Below, piece by piece: positions 8,669 to 18,952 of a stretch of 35,620 bases of DNA. Position 1 is the stretch's first letter, and each line of letters begins with the position of its first letter. Location of the stretch: NCBI GenBank assembly GCA_030619985.1, contig JAUXAI010000006.1, positions 1 through 35,620 on the forward strand, in the 5' to 3' direction. A program made the translations under genes and the position numbers. This DNA comes from a bacterium (lineage in GTDB: Bacteria; UBP18; UBA7526). Below the pieces are notes generated by a model. That model saw nothing but the letters and a program-made list of their open reading frames with translations, had not been told where the DNA came from and did no database searches.

Positions 8669-9829
8669 ATGAAAATTTATTTTTTTTCCTATGCCTATGA
8701 GGTTGGAATTTCTGGAGATATCGGTGGATTCAGGAAATTATGGGAACTGGCAGATAGATTGCAAAAACAAGGCCATAAAGTAAGAATTTTCTTTCCAAAA
8801 CTACCTAAACATTATCCACTGAAACCAATATCTTACACTTCTTACCCTTTGTTTAATTTTTCTCTTTTACGTGCTATAAGTGCTTATCTTTCAATGTTTT
8901 TTTATGCACTGGTTCAGGGCCTTAGAGAAAAACCAGACATAATTTATTTTCGCACCTCGCCAAATATGCTTCCCATAACTCTTGGCAAATGTTTAGGAGC
9001 CAAGACAGTTTTAGAGGTAAATGCCAGTTTTCACGAGTTTCATAAGACAGTAAGGGTATCATTTTTGCGCCATTTTATATTTTCAGTCACAGAAAGGTTT
9101 AACGTAGCCTTTAGCAATAAGATTATCGTTCTTACTCCTGGCCTAAAAGAGATGTTGTTAAAACAGTATAAAGTATCTCCTGATAAAATTGATGTTGTCC
9201 CTAGTGGTACGGATACAGAACATTTTTCTTCCCAAGATCCCAGAGAATCAAAGAAAAAAATTGGACTGAATCCAGGCCGTCCTGTTATTGGTTTTGCAGG
9301 AATTTTCTATCCTCATCAGGGAGTTGATACGCTCATCCGTGCAGCTAAGTACATATTAAAATCATATCCAGATACGCTTTTTCTTATTGTTGGAGAAGGT
9401 GTTATGGGCAGATACTGGAAAGATTTGGTAGAATCTGAAGGCGTAGAAAGTTCGTTTATTTTTACCGGACAGATTCCCTATGAGAAGATGCCCGTCCATT
9501 TTAATTCAATGGATATCTTTGTTGCTCCTTTTGCTTCTAACCGAGGCGAAACTTCTCCTCTAAAAGTGTTTGATGCGCTAGCTTGTGGAAAGGTTGTTGT
9601 AGCTTCAGATATACCTTCAATTCATTTACTTGCTAAAGAATTCAATGGTTCTATTGTGACTGTACCTCCAGATGACTCAATTATATTGGCACGGACAGTA
9701 ATTGAATTGCTATCTGATGAAGAAAGAAGGAATAAATTAGCAAAAGATGGACGGGGAATTATTTCGGAAAGATACTCTTGGGAAGCAATTGCCAATCAGG
9801 TAACAAGTGTTTTAAAAACCGTAGGCTAG
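8669..9829 (+). CDS. Glycosyltransferase, GT4-like
   Basis: GFAGIFYPHQGVDTLIRAAKYI...VGEGVMGRYW...FTGQIPYEKMP...PFASNRGETSPLKVFDALACGKVVVAS. Confidence 0.88.
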   Translation: MKIYFFSYAYEVGISGDIGGFRKLWELADRLQKQGHKVRIFFPKLPKHYPLKPISYTSYPLFNFSLLRAISAYLSMFFYALVQGLREKPDIIYFRTSPNMLPITLGKCLGAKTVLEVNASFHEFHKTVRVSFLRHFIFSVTERFNVAFSNKIIVLTPGLKEMLLKQYKVSPDKIDVVPSGTDTEHFSSQDPRESKKKIGLNPGRPVIGFAGIFYPHQGVDTLIRAAKYILKSYPDTLFLIVGEGVMGRYWKDLVESEGVESSFIFTGQIPYEKMPVHFNSMDIFVAPFASNRGETSPLKVFDALACGKVVVASDIPSIHLLAKEFNGSIVTVPPDDSIILARTVIELLSDEERRNKLAKDGRGIISERYSWEAIANQVTSVLKTVG

Positions 9830-9847
9830 ATGTACTGATGGGTAAAA

Positions 9848-10690
9848 ATGCTAAGTAAAAATAAATTCTATAAATTTCTCTTCAACTATCAGTCTTTACA
9901 TTATGAAGAATTTTCTGAAAAAGACCCTCGATTTACCCTTAAGAAGAGATACGTTGACTATGCATTAAAAAATAGATATCGATTTTACATTACGCTAAAA
10001 TATGCACTTAAGCATTTCTCATCTTACACTTTAAAAGTTTTAGACTTAGGAACTTACCCGGGAACAATGCTTCGCATTTTAAAAGAGTTTTTGCTTGATT
10101 ATAAAATTGATTTATATGGAGCAGGATTACGCATTACTCCTGATTTTGTAAAAATGATGAAGGATAGAACCAATGCGACAATTATGGCGGTCAACCTTGA
10201 CCCAAAGAATGAACAATTAAAAAATAAAAATTATCCGAACCAAATTCCGTTAGAAGATAAAAGCATGGATTTTATTTTTGCTCTTGAAATAATTGAGCAT
10301 TTAACTTCGCCTATTCATATGCTTTGTGAAGCGGGGAGGGTTTTGAAAAAAGGAGGCAAAATATTAATTACTACACCAAATGTTACAAGAATTGGCTCAG
10401 TGTTCAAGTTGTTAATAGGGAAATCAAATCTTGATCGTCTTATGCCAATAGATTACTATGATGAGAGCGATGAATGGCGACCACATTTTCGTGAATTCTC
10501 AATGGAGGAGTTAGTTAGTTTATTGTCTAAAGTTGACTTCGAGGTTGTGGATAAGGCATTTTTTAATTGCACTGAGAGATATTTCGATATCAAAACAATG
10601 AAACGCCGATTAATCGACTTATGCAAGTCTCCATTTTATTGTATACCACATTTTAGGGATACGATTTTGGTGGTTGCAAAGAAGATATAG
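9848..10690 (+). CDS. Class I SAM-dependent methyltransferase
   Basis: VLDLGTYPGTMLRIL...MDFIFALEIIEHLTSPIHMLCEAGRVLKKGGKILITTPN. Confidence 0.85.
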   Translation: MLSKNKFYKFLFNYQSLHYEEFSEKDPRFTLKKRYVDYALKNRYRFYITLKYALKHFSSYTLKVLDLGTYPGTMLRILKEFLLDYKIDLYGAGLRITPDFVKMMKDRTNATIMAVNLDPKNEQLKNKNYPNQIPLEDKSMDFIFALEIIEHLTSPIHMLCEAGRVLKKGGKILITTPNVTRIGSVFKLLIGKSNLDRLMPIDYYDESDEWRPHFREFSMEELVSLLSKVDFEVVDKAFFNCTERYFDIKTMKRRLIDLCKSPFYCIPHFRDTILVVAKKI

Positions 10691-10800
10691 CAATTCAGAA
10701 ATCTATTATGCTAAGTCCTTATTATCTGAAGTCCTATTATTACTGTTTTAGATCTTTTTTAAAGAATTTAAGTTCCTATTAAAAAACTTAAGGAATTAAG

Positions 10801-11790
10801 TTGAAAGTTCTATTTATACCTTTTTACTCAAAACTGTGGGCTAGCAGTAGGCATCGTGTCTATCTTTATATAGAAAGGCTTCAACAAAAAGGAATTATAT
10901 GTAAAGTTTTAAAGCCACATCGCACTAATTTCTTCTCTCGAGTAATATATGCAATTAGGTTAATGTTCTACCTCCTTAAAACAGATATCGTCTTCATACA
11001 AAAAAGAGTTTTTCTAAAATATCTTTTTCGCTTGATAAGGTTATTCAATAATAGAATCATTTTTGATTTTGATGATGCAATATTTTTATTTCCGGATGTT
11101 GAACCTATATTAGTTAAAATATTGAAAGGTTGTAAACATATTATCGCAGGAAATGAGTATTTAAAAAGTTATGCTTTAAAATATAATAAAAACGTTACGG
11201 TTATTCCAACTCCAATTGATTGCAAAGAGTATAAACCTATTATGAATCATCAAGAAGAAAAAGATTTAGTAATTATAGGTTGGATTGGGATGAGTAATAA
11301 TTTGCTTTATTTGGAAAAATTGAAGGAAGTTTTCAATAGAATTTATGAAAAGAAAGGAGATGAAGTAAAATTAAAAGTTATATGCGATAAGCCATTCCTT
11401 TTAAAAAAATTAGAAGTAATTAATCAAATATGGGAATTAGATTTAGAACTGGAAGTTTTGAGGACAATTGATATTGGAGTTATGCCATTAACAGATGATC
11501 AGTGGACAAGAGGAAAATGTACATATAAGGCTTTATTATTTATGAGTTTGGGAATTCCAGTGGTAGCTTCACCTATTGGCATGAACAAGGAAGTTATTCA
11601 AGATGGAGTAAATGGTTTTTTAGCTAATTCAGATAATGAATGGTTTGAAAAGTTGTCTCGCCTGATTGATGATAAAAAGCTTCGATATAGTATAGGAATG
11701 GAGGGAAGAAAAACTGTTGAAGAGCGTTACTCATACAAAGCGGTTTTATCTAAGTTGATTGAGGTTTTTGATAAAACTTTAAAAGCCTAA
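10801..11790 (+). CDS. Glycosyltransferase, GT4-like
   Basis: TTG start; IGWIGMSNNLLYLEKL...DIGVMPLTDDQWTRGKCTYKALLFMSLGIPVVASPIGMNKEVI. Confidence 0.8.
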   Translation: MKVLFIPFYSKLWASSRHRVYLYIERLQQKGIICKVLKPHRTNFFSRVIYAIRLMFYLLKTDIVFIQKRVFLKYLFRLIRLFNNRIIFDFDDAIFLFPDVEPILVKILKGCKHIIAGNEYLKSYALKYNKNVTVIPTPIDCKEYKPIMNHQEEKDLVIIGWIGMSNNLLYLEKLKEVFNRIYEKKGDEVKLKVICDKPFLLKKLEVINQIWELDLELEVLRTIDIGVMPLTDDQWTRGKCTYKALLFMSLGIPVVASPIGMNKEVIQDGVNGFLANSDNEWFEKLSRLIDDKKLRYSIGMEGRKTVEERYSYKAVLSKLIEVFDKTLKA

Positions 11791-11833
11791 AATATTTTTA
11801 AAACTTCAATTCTTAATATTTGATGGAGGTTAT

Positions 11834-12472
11834 ATGTTAAATTATTTAGCTAATAAGTTTAAGTTAATAGCTAAAAAAATTACACGTAGGAATATTATTT
11901 TTTGTTTAAACCCAAAAAATATTTATTTTTTATTTAAAGAAAAAAAAATAAATTTTTTACTGAATGAAATAAGGTTTAAAAGCAAAGTTTGCTTACATTT
12001 GGGATGTGGACAGCAACTAATAGATGGATACATTAATATTGACTTACACAATAAAAAGGCTGATAAGAATTTAGACGTTTGTGACCTCAAAGAGTTTGCT
12101 GATGAAAGTGTAGATTTAATTGAAAACCATCATTTAATAGAGCATCTCTCTTTTGAAGAAGCAAAAAAAGCTTTTAGAGAATGGAAAAGAATTTTAAAGC
12201 CAAATGGATGGTTAATAGTAACTACACCCCATTTAGAAAGAGTTATGGAGTTATGGAAAAGATTGAATGAGCAGGAGAAATGGAATTACGGCATTAAAAT
12301 GATATACGGCTTTCAAGATAATGTTGGTCTGTTTCACAAGAGTGGATATACACCCAAACGAATAAAAAAGATTTTGACAGATGAAGGATTTGGCATTGAG
12401 CTATTGTGGGATTACTATCCAGTCAGACGAAAATGCCCTACTTTTATTTGTATAGCAAGGAAAAAGGCGTAA
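11834..12472 (+). CDS. SAM-dependent methyltransferase
   Basis: VCLHLGCGQQLIDGYINIDL...HHLIEHLSFEEAKKAFREWKRILKPNGWLIVTTPH. Confidence 0.82.
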   Translation: MLNYLANKFKLIAKKITRRNIIFCLNPKNIYFLFKEKKINFLLNEIRFKSKVCLHLGCGQQLIDGYINIDLHNKKADKNLDVCDLKEFADESVDLIENHHLIEHLSFEEAKKAFREWKRILKPNGWLIVTTPHLERVMELWKRLNEQEKWNYGIKMIYGFQDNVGLFHKSGYTPKRIKKILTDEGFGIELLWDYYPVRRKCPTFICIARKKA

Positions 12473-12547
12473 AAAGGGATTAGAATTCATAAGTTTTAAG
12501 TTAAGGATTATTGAAAATGTTTTGTTTAGAATGGATATCTATGTGAA

Positions 12548-12958
12548 ATGAAACAAAAAATAAAGATTTTATATACAATTGAAAATATTTTTTTGGCGGA
12601 GGAGAGAAAGTATTTGACCAAATTATCAATGGTTTAGATAAAGAAAAATATGAAATTTACGTTGCCTGCTTACCAGGTGGAATATTTGAAGAGAAGATAA
12701 AAACTTCTGCAAAACTTTTATCTCTGGACTTGCAAAGCAGGTTTAATTTAGTAAATACTTATCAATTAGCGAAAATAATGAAAGAAAAAAAGATTGATAT
12801 CGTTCATAGCCAGGGAGCTAGGGCTGATTTTTGCCAGGATAGCAGCGGGGCTAGCAAAAGTGTCGGCTGTAGCATCTGCTGTCGTTATGCCAGTCGAAGG
12901 ATTTGATGTGTGGCTATTAGGGAAAGCAATATATGTTAGATCATTTTTAAAGAGATAA
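12548..12958 (+). pseudogene. Frameshifted, truncated glycosyltransferase; paralogue of the N-terminal third of 21959..23116
   Basis: MKQKIKILYTIENIFF(frameshift)GGE..VFDQIINGLDKEKYEIYVACLPGG...AKIMKEKKIDIVHSQGARADF(frameshift)ARIAAGLAKVSAVASAVVMPVEGFDVWLLGKAIYV vs MKFKILFVIENIFFGGGERAFSQIIRGLDKEKYEVYVVCSKSG...AKIMKEKGIQIVHSQGGRADFFARIAAKIAKVPAVVSTVAMPVEGYDVGLLKKAIYV. Confidence 0.85.
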
Positions 12959-12961
12959 TAT

Positions 12962-13714
12962 ATGACTTCTGATTTGCAGGCCCGATTAGAATGTAAAACC
13001 GACACGCAATACATTGTTAATCTTTCAGGATATGCCTGGGGGGTAGAACAGGTGGGTTCTTTGGAAGACTCAGTGGTATTGGATGCAGCCTGTGGTGCTG
13101 GATATGGTTCGTTTTACTTAGCTGAGAAAGCTCGCATAGTGGTAGGTATCGATAAATCGAAAATAGGCATCGGGTATTGCAAAAAAAATTATAAAGCAGA
13201 TAACCTTATGTTTGTTCAAATGGATTGCTTGGAAATGGCCTTTAGAAATCACACCTTTAATTTTGTTTTTTCATTGGAAACGATTGAACATGTGACTGAT
13301 GATAGGATGTTTTTGTCAGAAATGTGTCGGGTTTTAAAAAAGGAGGGGGCTTTTATTATTTCGACTCCACACGGAAAAAAAGGAGTAAAACCAACAACTC
13401 CGTCCCATTTCAGAGAGTATACCCCAGAAGAGTTCCGGAATTTATTAAAAGAATATTTCAAGGACGTCGTATTGTATGGGCGGCGGTTGAAACCGGAACT
13501 TTTACGGCTAGAGAATAACCTAGATGCAGTAAGAAAATGGGATAAGCTGGGATTCCGTAAGTTTATTCCTAGAAAAATAAGACATTCGATAGGAAATTGG
13601 GTTGCCAGGAGGTCTGGTGATATCACTTTGAACGAGGTGAGCGTAAAACACATCGATTACACTAAAGACCTTCAAGGTGCGATTACCTTGATAGCTGTTT
13701 GTAAAAAAATATAA
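12962..13714 (+). CDS. SAM-dependent methyltransferase
   Basis: VVLDAACGAGYGSFYLAEKARIVVGIDKSKIGIGYC...FVFSLETIEHVTDDRMFLSEMCRVLKKEGAFIISTPHG. Confidence 0.87.
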   Translation: MTSDLQARLECKTDTQYIVNLSGYAWGVEQVGSLEDSVVLDAACGAGYGSFYLAEKARIVVGIDKSKIGIGYCKKNYKADNLMFVQMDCLEMAFRNHTFNFVFSLETIEHVTDDRMFLSEMCRVLKKEGAFIISTPHGKKGVKPTTPSHFREYTPEEFRNLLKEYFKDVVLYGRRLKPELLRLENNLDAVRKWDKLGFRKFIPRKIRHSIGNWVARRSGDITLNEVSVKHIDYTKDLQGAITLIAVCKKI

Positions 13715-13811
13715 AATAGGAATTCAGCTAAGGATTTAATGACCGATAAAACCGTTGTGATATTTGATTATTATTATCCAAATCCAAGTTCTCCCCTGGC
13801 CATATGTAAAA

Positions 13812-14528
13812 ATGAATAAAAATTTTTTTAAGAAATTTAAATATTATATAAAAAGACCTGTAGATGTATTTAGATGTATCTTCGAAGATTATCCTTCAAA
13901 ACTTAAGAGGATGGATTATGATGATTACTGGATTGATAAAGCACCTTTCAAATTTTCGGGAAGATATCCGGTATTCGCTGAGATAATAGAAGAAAATTCT
14001 ACGCTTTTTGATATCGGGTGTGGTAACGGTGCAACTCTTAAATTTTTAATAGAGAAAAAAAATATAAGAGGTGAAGGTGTTGATATATCCCATGAGGCAA
14101 TTAAGGTGGCAAGGTCCAAGGGAATTGAAGCCTTTGTGGCTGATATAGGAACTCCAGAGTTTCAGATTACTAAAGAATATGATTATATTATTATTTCCGA
14201 AGTCCTTGAGCACATTTCTAATCCTGAAGATGTAATGGAAAAAGTGAAAGGCAAATTTAATAAAATGTTAATAGTCTCAATTCCAAACATTGGACATTAT
14301 ATGCATCGTCTTCGTTTGCTGTTTGGCCATTTTCCAATTCAGTGGGCATTTCACCCTAGTGAACATTTAAGATTCTGGACAGTTAAAGATTTTAAGAAAT
14401 GGGTCAGTGACCTTGGATTCAAAATTTTTGGTATGCGTACACATTCAGGAGTTCCATTTTTGCGTAAATGCATGCCCAGCTTATTTGCTGACAGCATAGT
14501 ATTTCTTTTAAAAGTTAAGAAAAATTAA
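13812..14528 (+). CDS. SAM-dependent methyltransferase (MetW-like)
   Basis: STLFDIGCGNGATLKFLIEKKNIRGEGVDISHEAIKVARSKGIEAFVADI...ISEVLEHISNPEDVM. ATG at 13812 chosen over the ATT-initiated ORF at 13764. Confidence 0.85.
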   Translation: MNKNFFKKFKYYIKRPVDVFRCIFEDYPSKLKRMDYDDYWIDKAPFKFSGRYPVFAEIIEENSTLFDIGCGNGATLKFLIEKKNIRGEGVDISHEAIKVARSKGIEAFVADIGTPEFQITKEYDYIIISEVLEHISNPEDVMEKVKGKFNKMLIVSIPNIGHYMHRLRLLFGHFPIQWAFHPSEHLRFWTVKDFKKWVSDLGFKIFGMRTHSGVPFLRKCMPSLFADSIVFLLKVKKN

Positions 14529-14536
14529 CTATAAAG

Positions 14537-15757
14537 ATGGAAACTAGCATGAATATTTGTATTTTAACCAAATCCACCCTTAGTCATCAAATGGGAGGGA
14601 TGGAAGTTCACGCCCAAACCTTAAGTGAATTAGCAATTGAATTAGGCCATTCAGTTACGGTTATTACTACTAGGCACCCAGAGGGAATAGAGTTCGAAGA
14701 AAATAATGGCATTTCCTTTCATTATTTAATAGACACAAGAACTTCCCGCTACAGCAAATATTGGTGGAAGGAAAGCGCAAAAAAGATCCTCCAGTTACAT
14801 AATAAAAATAGATTTGATGTAATCTGGGCTGAAAGTTTTTCTGGCTATTACTATGCCTGCAAAGTCAAACCCTTAATCAATATCCCAATTATTTCTATAA
14901 TGCAAGGAGGAGGGATTATCGGGGTTATAAAAAGCGGATGGAGTTCTATCTCGTCATTTAAAGAATTCTTCAATTTTATGGGAAAGTATTTGCCAGAATC
15001 TATATTTTTGTCATTGCCTCTATTCTGGAAGACATTGAAATATTCAGATGTAATAGTTGCAGTAAGCAATGAGACTGCCAAATCAATACAGAGAGAGTTT
15101 TTTATTGACCCTAAAAAGATATCTGTGATTTATAATGGTGTTGATACCGATGTCTTTAAACCCGATGAAAATAAAAGAATGACTATAAGAAATAAATATT
15201 CTCTAAGTGATGAAACCAAGGTAATTATAATGGCAGGGATTGTACATAGACAGAAAGGTATGCATATAGGACTGAAAGCTTTTACTCAAATAAAGAAAGA
15301 AGTTCCTAATTGTAAAATGATAATTGTAGGAAATGGTCCGCAGCTTGATTCCTTAAAAAATTTGGCAAATAATTTAAATATTGAAGATGATGTTATATTT
15401 TGCGGATTTGTTTCTAATAAAGACACCTCATTTTACTATAATGCTGCTGACCTTTTTCTTAACCCTACTGTCCGAGTAGAAGGACTTCCTATTGTTATAG
15501 TTGAGGCATTAGCTTGTGGTTTGCCTTCGGTTGTTACGTGTATTGGAGGAGTAAAATCTACAATAAATGACGGAGTTAGTGGATTCTTTGTAGAGCCTGG
15601 AAATGTAAATATGTTGGTTGAAAAGTCAATTGAGATCTTGAACAACCCTGACCTTATGGTTAAGTTTAGCAGAAATGCAAGGCAAAAAGCTGTTAATGAA
15701 TTTAACAGGGATATTATGATTAACAATTATCTTAAGGTTTCCAAGGGCTTGGTATAA
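14537..15757 (+). CDS. Glycosyltransferase, GT4-like
   Basis: NICILTKSTLSHQMGGMEVHAQTLSELAIELGHSVTVIT...MAGIVHRQKGMHIGLKAF...VEGLPIVIVEALACGLPSVVT. Confidence 0.92.
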   Translation: METSMNICILTKSTLSHQMGGMEVHAQTLSELAIELGHSVTVITTRHPEGIEFEENNGISFHYLIDTRTSRYSKYWWKESAKKILQLHNKNRFDVIWAESFSGYYYACKVKPLINIPIISIMQGGGIIGVIKSGWSSISSFKEFFNFMGKYLPESIFLSLPLFWKTLKYSDVIVAVSNETAKSIQREFFIDPKKISVIYNGVDTDVFKPDENKRMTIRNKYSLSDETKVIIMAGIVHRQKGMHIGLKAFTQIKKEVPNCKMIIVGNGPQLDSLKNLANNLNIEDDVIFCGFVSNKDTSFYYNAADLFLNPTVRVEGLPIVIVEALACGLPSVVTCIGGVKSTINDGVSGFFVEPGNVNMLVEKSIEILNNPDLMVKFSRNARQKAVNEFNRDIMINNYLKVSKGLV

Positions 15758-16467
15758 TGGGTAAGATTGAAACGGAAAGAAGGCTTTATGAGGATATTTG
15801 GGAACGAAAAGCAAAGTATATAAAAAATAGCCCTTTGCCCTTGAGAGTAATTGCAGGAGCGGAACTTGCCTCTGGTGGAAAAAGATTACTTGATATTGGT
15901 TGTGGAGATGGATCTTTGGCAATTCAGGTAAAAGAGAAGTATGACGAGGTTTATGGAATAGAATTTTCTGACAAAGCAGCAGAGCTGGCTAAGGAAAAGG
16001 GAGTAATTGTTTCTATCTCCAATCTAAATTACGAGAGTTTGCCTTACGAAGATTGTTTCTTCGATACTGCTGTTTGTTTGGATATTATCGAGCACATTTT
16101 TGACCCGGCCAGATTAGTTAAAGAAACTTTACGGATACTAAGACCCGGGGGATGCATCATTCTTTCTACGCCTAATATACGATATATCTATTGTTTAATT
16201 CCTCTTATTTTCAAAGGGCGTTTTCCCAAGACTTCATCAGATTTGGAAAGCTATGATGGGGGACATATCCATTACTTTACGTTCAAGGATGTAGAGCTTT
16301 TACTTGGAGATGTTGGATTCAAAAAGATAGAGAAATTTGGTTTATTTCAGTGGGAGAGTTTTAATTTTGCAGGAAAGATAAAGGATATAATAAAAAATAT
16401 TTTCGGAAGAAATTTTAAAAGGGAATTCTTTTCAAGTGGAGTAATTGTCAGGGCAACGAAAACCTAA
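15757..16467 (+). CDS. SAM-dependent methyltransferase (MetW-like)
   Basis: RLLDIGCGDGSLAIQVKEKYDEVYGIEFSDKAAELAKEKGV...AVCLDIIEHIFDPARLVKETLRILRPGGCIILSTPN; TAATG overlap with the upstream gene. Confidence 0.9.
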   Translation: MGKIETERRLYEDIWERKAKYIKNSPLPLRVIAGAELASGGKRLLDIGCGDGSLAIQVKEKYDEVYGIEFSDKAAELAKEKGVIVSISNLNYESLPYEDCFFDTAVCLDIIEHIFDPARLVKETLRILRPGGCIILSTPNIRYIYCLIPLIFKGRFPKTSSDLESYDGGHIHYFTFKDVELLLGDVGFKKIEKFGLFQWESFNFAGKIKDIIKNIFGRNFKREFFSSGVIVRATKT

Positions 16468-16487
16468 GATTCAAAAATACTAAAAAG

Positions 16488-17285
16488 ATGGGGGATAATA
16501 TGGCGAAATATTCCTTAGCTCAAATAAAAGGAGCCTATGTACAGAAAAAAGATTGGGAATGGCAATTTCCCGTCAGCTACTATTTGTTTAGACCAATATC
16601 ATTCTATCTGACCTATCTGGTAATTCGTATTACCGATTCACCAAGCTGTGTTGCCTGGGTAGGATTTTTCATTGGTCTACTTGGATGCCTCTCTTTCTTA
16701 TTTATTCCGCACCTGACAATTTGGTTAGGTATCATATTGCTAATTATTTTTGCTATCCTTGACGCAGTTGATGGGAATATTGCCCGGGTAAGTAAAAATG
16801 TAACCTATTACGGGAAATTTTTGGATGGAATACTCGGTGTAGTTATAGAAGGGAGTTTTTGCTTTTGGTTAGGATTAGGTTTGTATTTAAACCCAATCGA
16901 CTTACATGGGTTAGGTTCCCTGGGCTCGGGAGATGAAGGTAAGCTTCTTGTGTTTCTATCAGGTGTGATTATTATGTGCGGGAGACTTTATAGCGCTATA
17001 TTCCAGGGAAGTTACTATGCGAATTTGATTCGAAAGAATCAGAATAATGTTATATCCGAGGGAAGTATTACAGATGCTTTTAAAAGTTCTACTTACAGAA
17101 AATATCGATGGTATTTATTGTTCATTAATCTTAATGCATTCAATTTACAACTCATAATATTGGCATTATGTGCAGCACTTAAGATAGTAGATTTATTTTT
17201 GTTCTTTTTCGCAATATATTATCTATTCCGTTTATTAGCTACAATGGTATTTTATATCTACCGCGCGCAAAAAAATCTATATTAA
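16488..17285 (+). CDS. CDP-alcohol phosphatidyltransferase-like membrane protein
   Basis: DAVDGNIARVSKNVTYYGKFLDGILG matches D-x2-DG-x2-AR-x8-G-x3-D but has G at the last Asp position; multiple TM segments. Confidence 0.8.
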   Translation: MGDNMAKYSLAQIKGAYVQKKDWEWQFPVSYYLFRPISFYLTYLVIRITDSPSCVAWVGFFIGLLGCLSFLFIPHLTIWLGIILLIIFAILDAVDGNIARVSKNVTYYGKFLDGILGVVIEGSFCFWLGLGLYLNPIDLHGLGSLGSGDEGKLLVFLSGVIIMCGRLYSAIFQGSYYANLIRKNQNNVISEGSITDAFKSSTYRKYRWYLLFINLNAFNLQLIILALCAALKIVDLFLFFFAIYYLFRLLATMVFYIYRAQKNLY

Positions 17286-17313
17286 AGTGTTAAATGCCAA
17301 GTCTAACACTTTT
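17284..17313 (+). terminator. Weak hairpin terminator candidate
   Basis: AAAGTGTTA-N11-TAACACTTT followed by TCTAAAA; the T run is short. Confidence 0.35.
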
Positions 17314-17349
17314 CTAAAAATTAAAGAACAGGGGAAATTTTAAATATTA

Positions 17350-18918
17350 ATGGAACAAAGCACATCAAAAAAAATTATTAGAAATACCATTTTTAACGCA
17401 ATTGGGCGTTTTTGGAAAATCTTAGTTGCCTTAGTTTTAACACCATATATCATTGGGCATATTGGGATTGAAAGATATGGAATCTGGGCGATTGTTGGGG
17501 TGCTTACTGGTTATTTTGGCCTGCTTGATTTTGGAATCGGGACTTCTTTTGTAAAGTATATCTCTGAATTTTATACCAAGAAAGATTATGAAAAAATAAA
17601 TCAGGTTGTCAATACTGGTTTTATCTTTTATTCAATATTTGCAATACTGGTTATTACTTTGGCCTTTTTCATTATTAATCCCCTACTTGCTTTCTTTAAA
17701 ATTCCTCCCCATCTATACAACGAAGCATTATTCGTCTTTCTACTTGGGATTATCCTCTTTGGTATTTCCAATGCCTTAAGTCCCTTTGGAGCAATTCAAG
17801 GTGGCTTGCAGCGGATGGATATTAGTAATAAAGTAGCAATAGCCATCTCTATACCAATGATTGCGGGAACAATCTTTTTTTTGGAAAGAGGATATGGACT
17901 GCCAGGACTTATGGTCAATAATGCCATTATCCTTGTCATAAGTAGTATAATCAGTATCATTATTGCCTTTAGGATATTGCCAGCGTTAAGATTTAGTCCT
18001 TTTTTATTCAACAGGAAGATGTTTAAAAAGTTATTTGGATTTGGGTATAAGTTACAGGTAACCAGAATATCTGGAATGGTCTCACTGCATATTGATAAAT
18101 TGTTGATTACCTATTTTTTATCCGTTGGCTTAGTAACCTTCTATCAATTGGGAAGTTCAATTGTTGGGTATGCAAAATTAATACCCCTCTTACTGACTAC
18201 AGCCCTCTTGCCTGCTTTTTCAGAAATGGATGCTAAAGGGGAAAGAGAAAAACTAATTGAGGGATATATTAGAGTGACTAAATACCTAAGTCTTGTTATC
18301 TTCCCCCTTTTTACCCTCCTGATTATCTCGGCACCCCATATTATGATGGTCTGGATGGGACATGGTTATGAAAAGTCTGTCTGGATTATCCAGATATTGG
18401 CAATCGGTTGGTTATTCAATACGTTGTTCGGCGGGGTAGGTGCCCCGGTACTGCAGGCGGTTGGAAAACCCCAGATTCAGATGCGTGGCGCCTTAATTAA
18501 CATCATTCTAAATCTTACCTTGAGCATTATATTGATAATAAATTTTGGTTTCATGGGTGTCGTATTAGGAACATCCATTTCTATATTTTTAGCCATCGGA
18601 TATTTTGTCAGAGAGTTACATAAGGAACTTAAATTGCCTTTGCTAAATTTCTTGAAAAAAATAATTTTGAATCCGATGATTATTTGTATATGTATTGGCT
18701 TACCTATTTGGACCATAAGTCATTGGTTACAAATACTTCTAATTAATCCAGGTCGCATGACGAGTTTGTTCATTTTTCTCATACAAGCAATATTGTTCTT
18801 TGGTTTCTATCTAATCGCTTTACAATATAAAAAGCCTTTTGATAGAAGAGATGTTGCTCTAATTAGAGACAAAATACCTTTCATGGGAAATTTGATGGAA
18901 GTTTTTTGTGTTAAATGA
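17350..18918 (+). CDS. Polysaccharide flippase (Wzx-like)
   Basis: Multi-TM protein; N-terminus SKKIIRNTIFNAIGRFWKILVALVLTPYIIGHIGIERYGIWAIVGVLTGYFGLLDFGIGTSFVKYISEF. Confidence 0.88.
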   Translation: MEQSTSKKIIRNTIFNAIGRFWKILVALVLTPYIIGHIGIERYGIWAIVGVLTGYFGLLDFGIGTSFVKYISEFYTKKDYEKINQVVNTGFIFYSIFAILVITLAFFIINPLLAFFKIPPHLYNEALFVFLLGIILFGISNALSPFGAIQGGLQRMDISNKVAIAISIPMIAGTIFFLERGYGLPGLMVNNAIILVISSIISIIIAFRILPALRFSPFLFNRKMFKKLFGFGYKLQVTRISGMVSLHIDKLLITYFLSVGLVTFYQLGSSIVGYAKLIPLLLTTALLPAFSEMDAKGEREKLIEGYIRVTKYLSLVIFPLFTLLIISAPHIMMVWMGHGYEKSVWIIQILAIGWLFNTLFGGVGAPVLQAVGKPQIQMRGALINIILNLTLSIILIINFGFMGVVLGTSISIFLAIGYFVRELHKELKLPLLNFLKKIILNPMIICICIGLPIWTISHWLQILLINPGRMTSLFIFLIQAILFFGFYLIALQYKKPFDRRDVALIRDKIPFMGNLMEVFCVK

Positions 18919-18952
18919 ACCCGGGATAATAAATTCATTGAGGCATTAGGCT

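Noticed and set aside
12548-12958. Phase-variable GT
   Set aside because: Poly-T slippage could restore the frame, but the C-terminal two thirds are missing, so decay is more likely.
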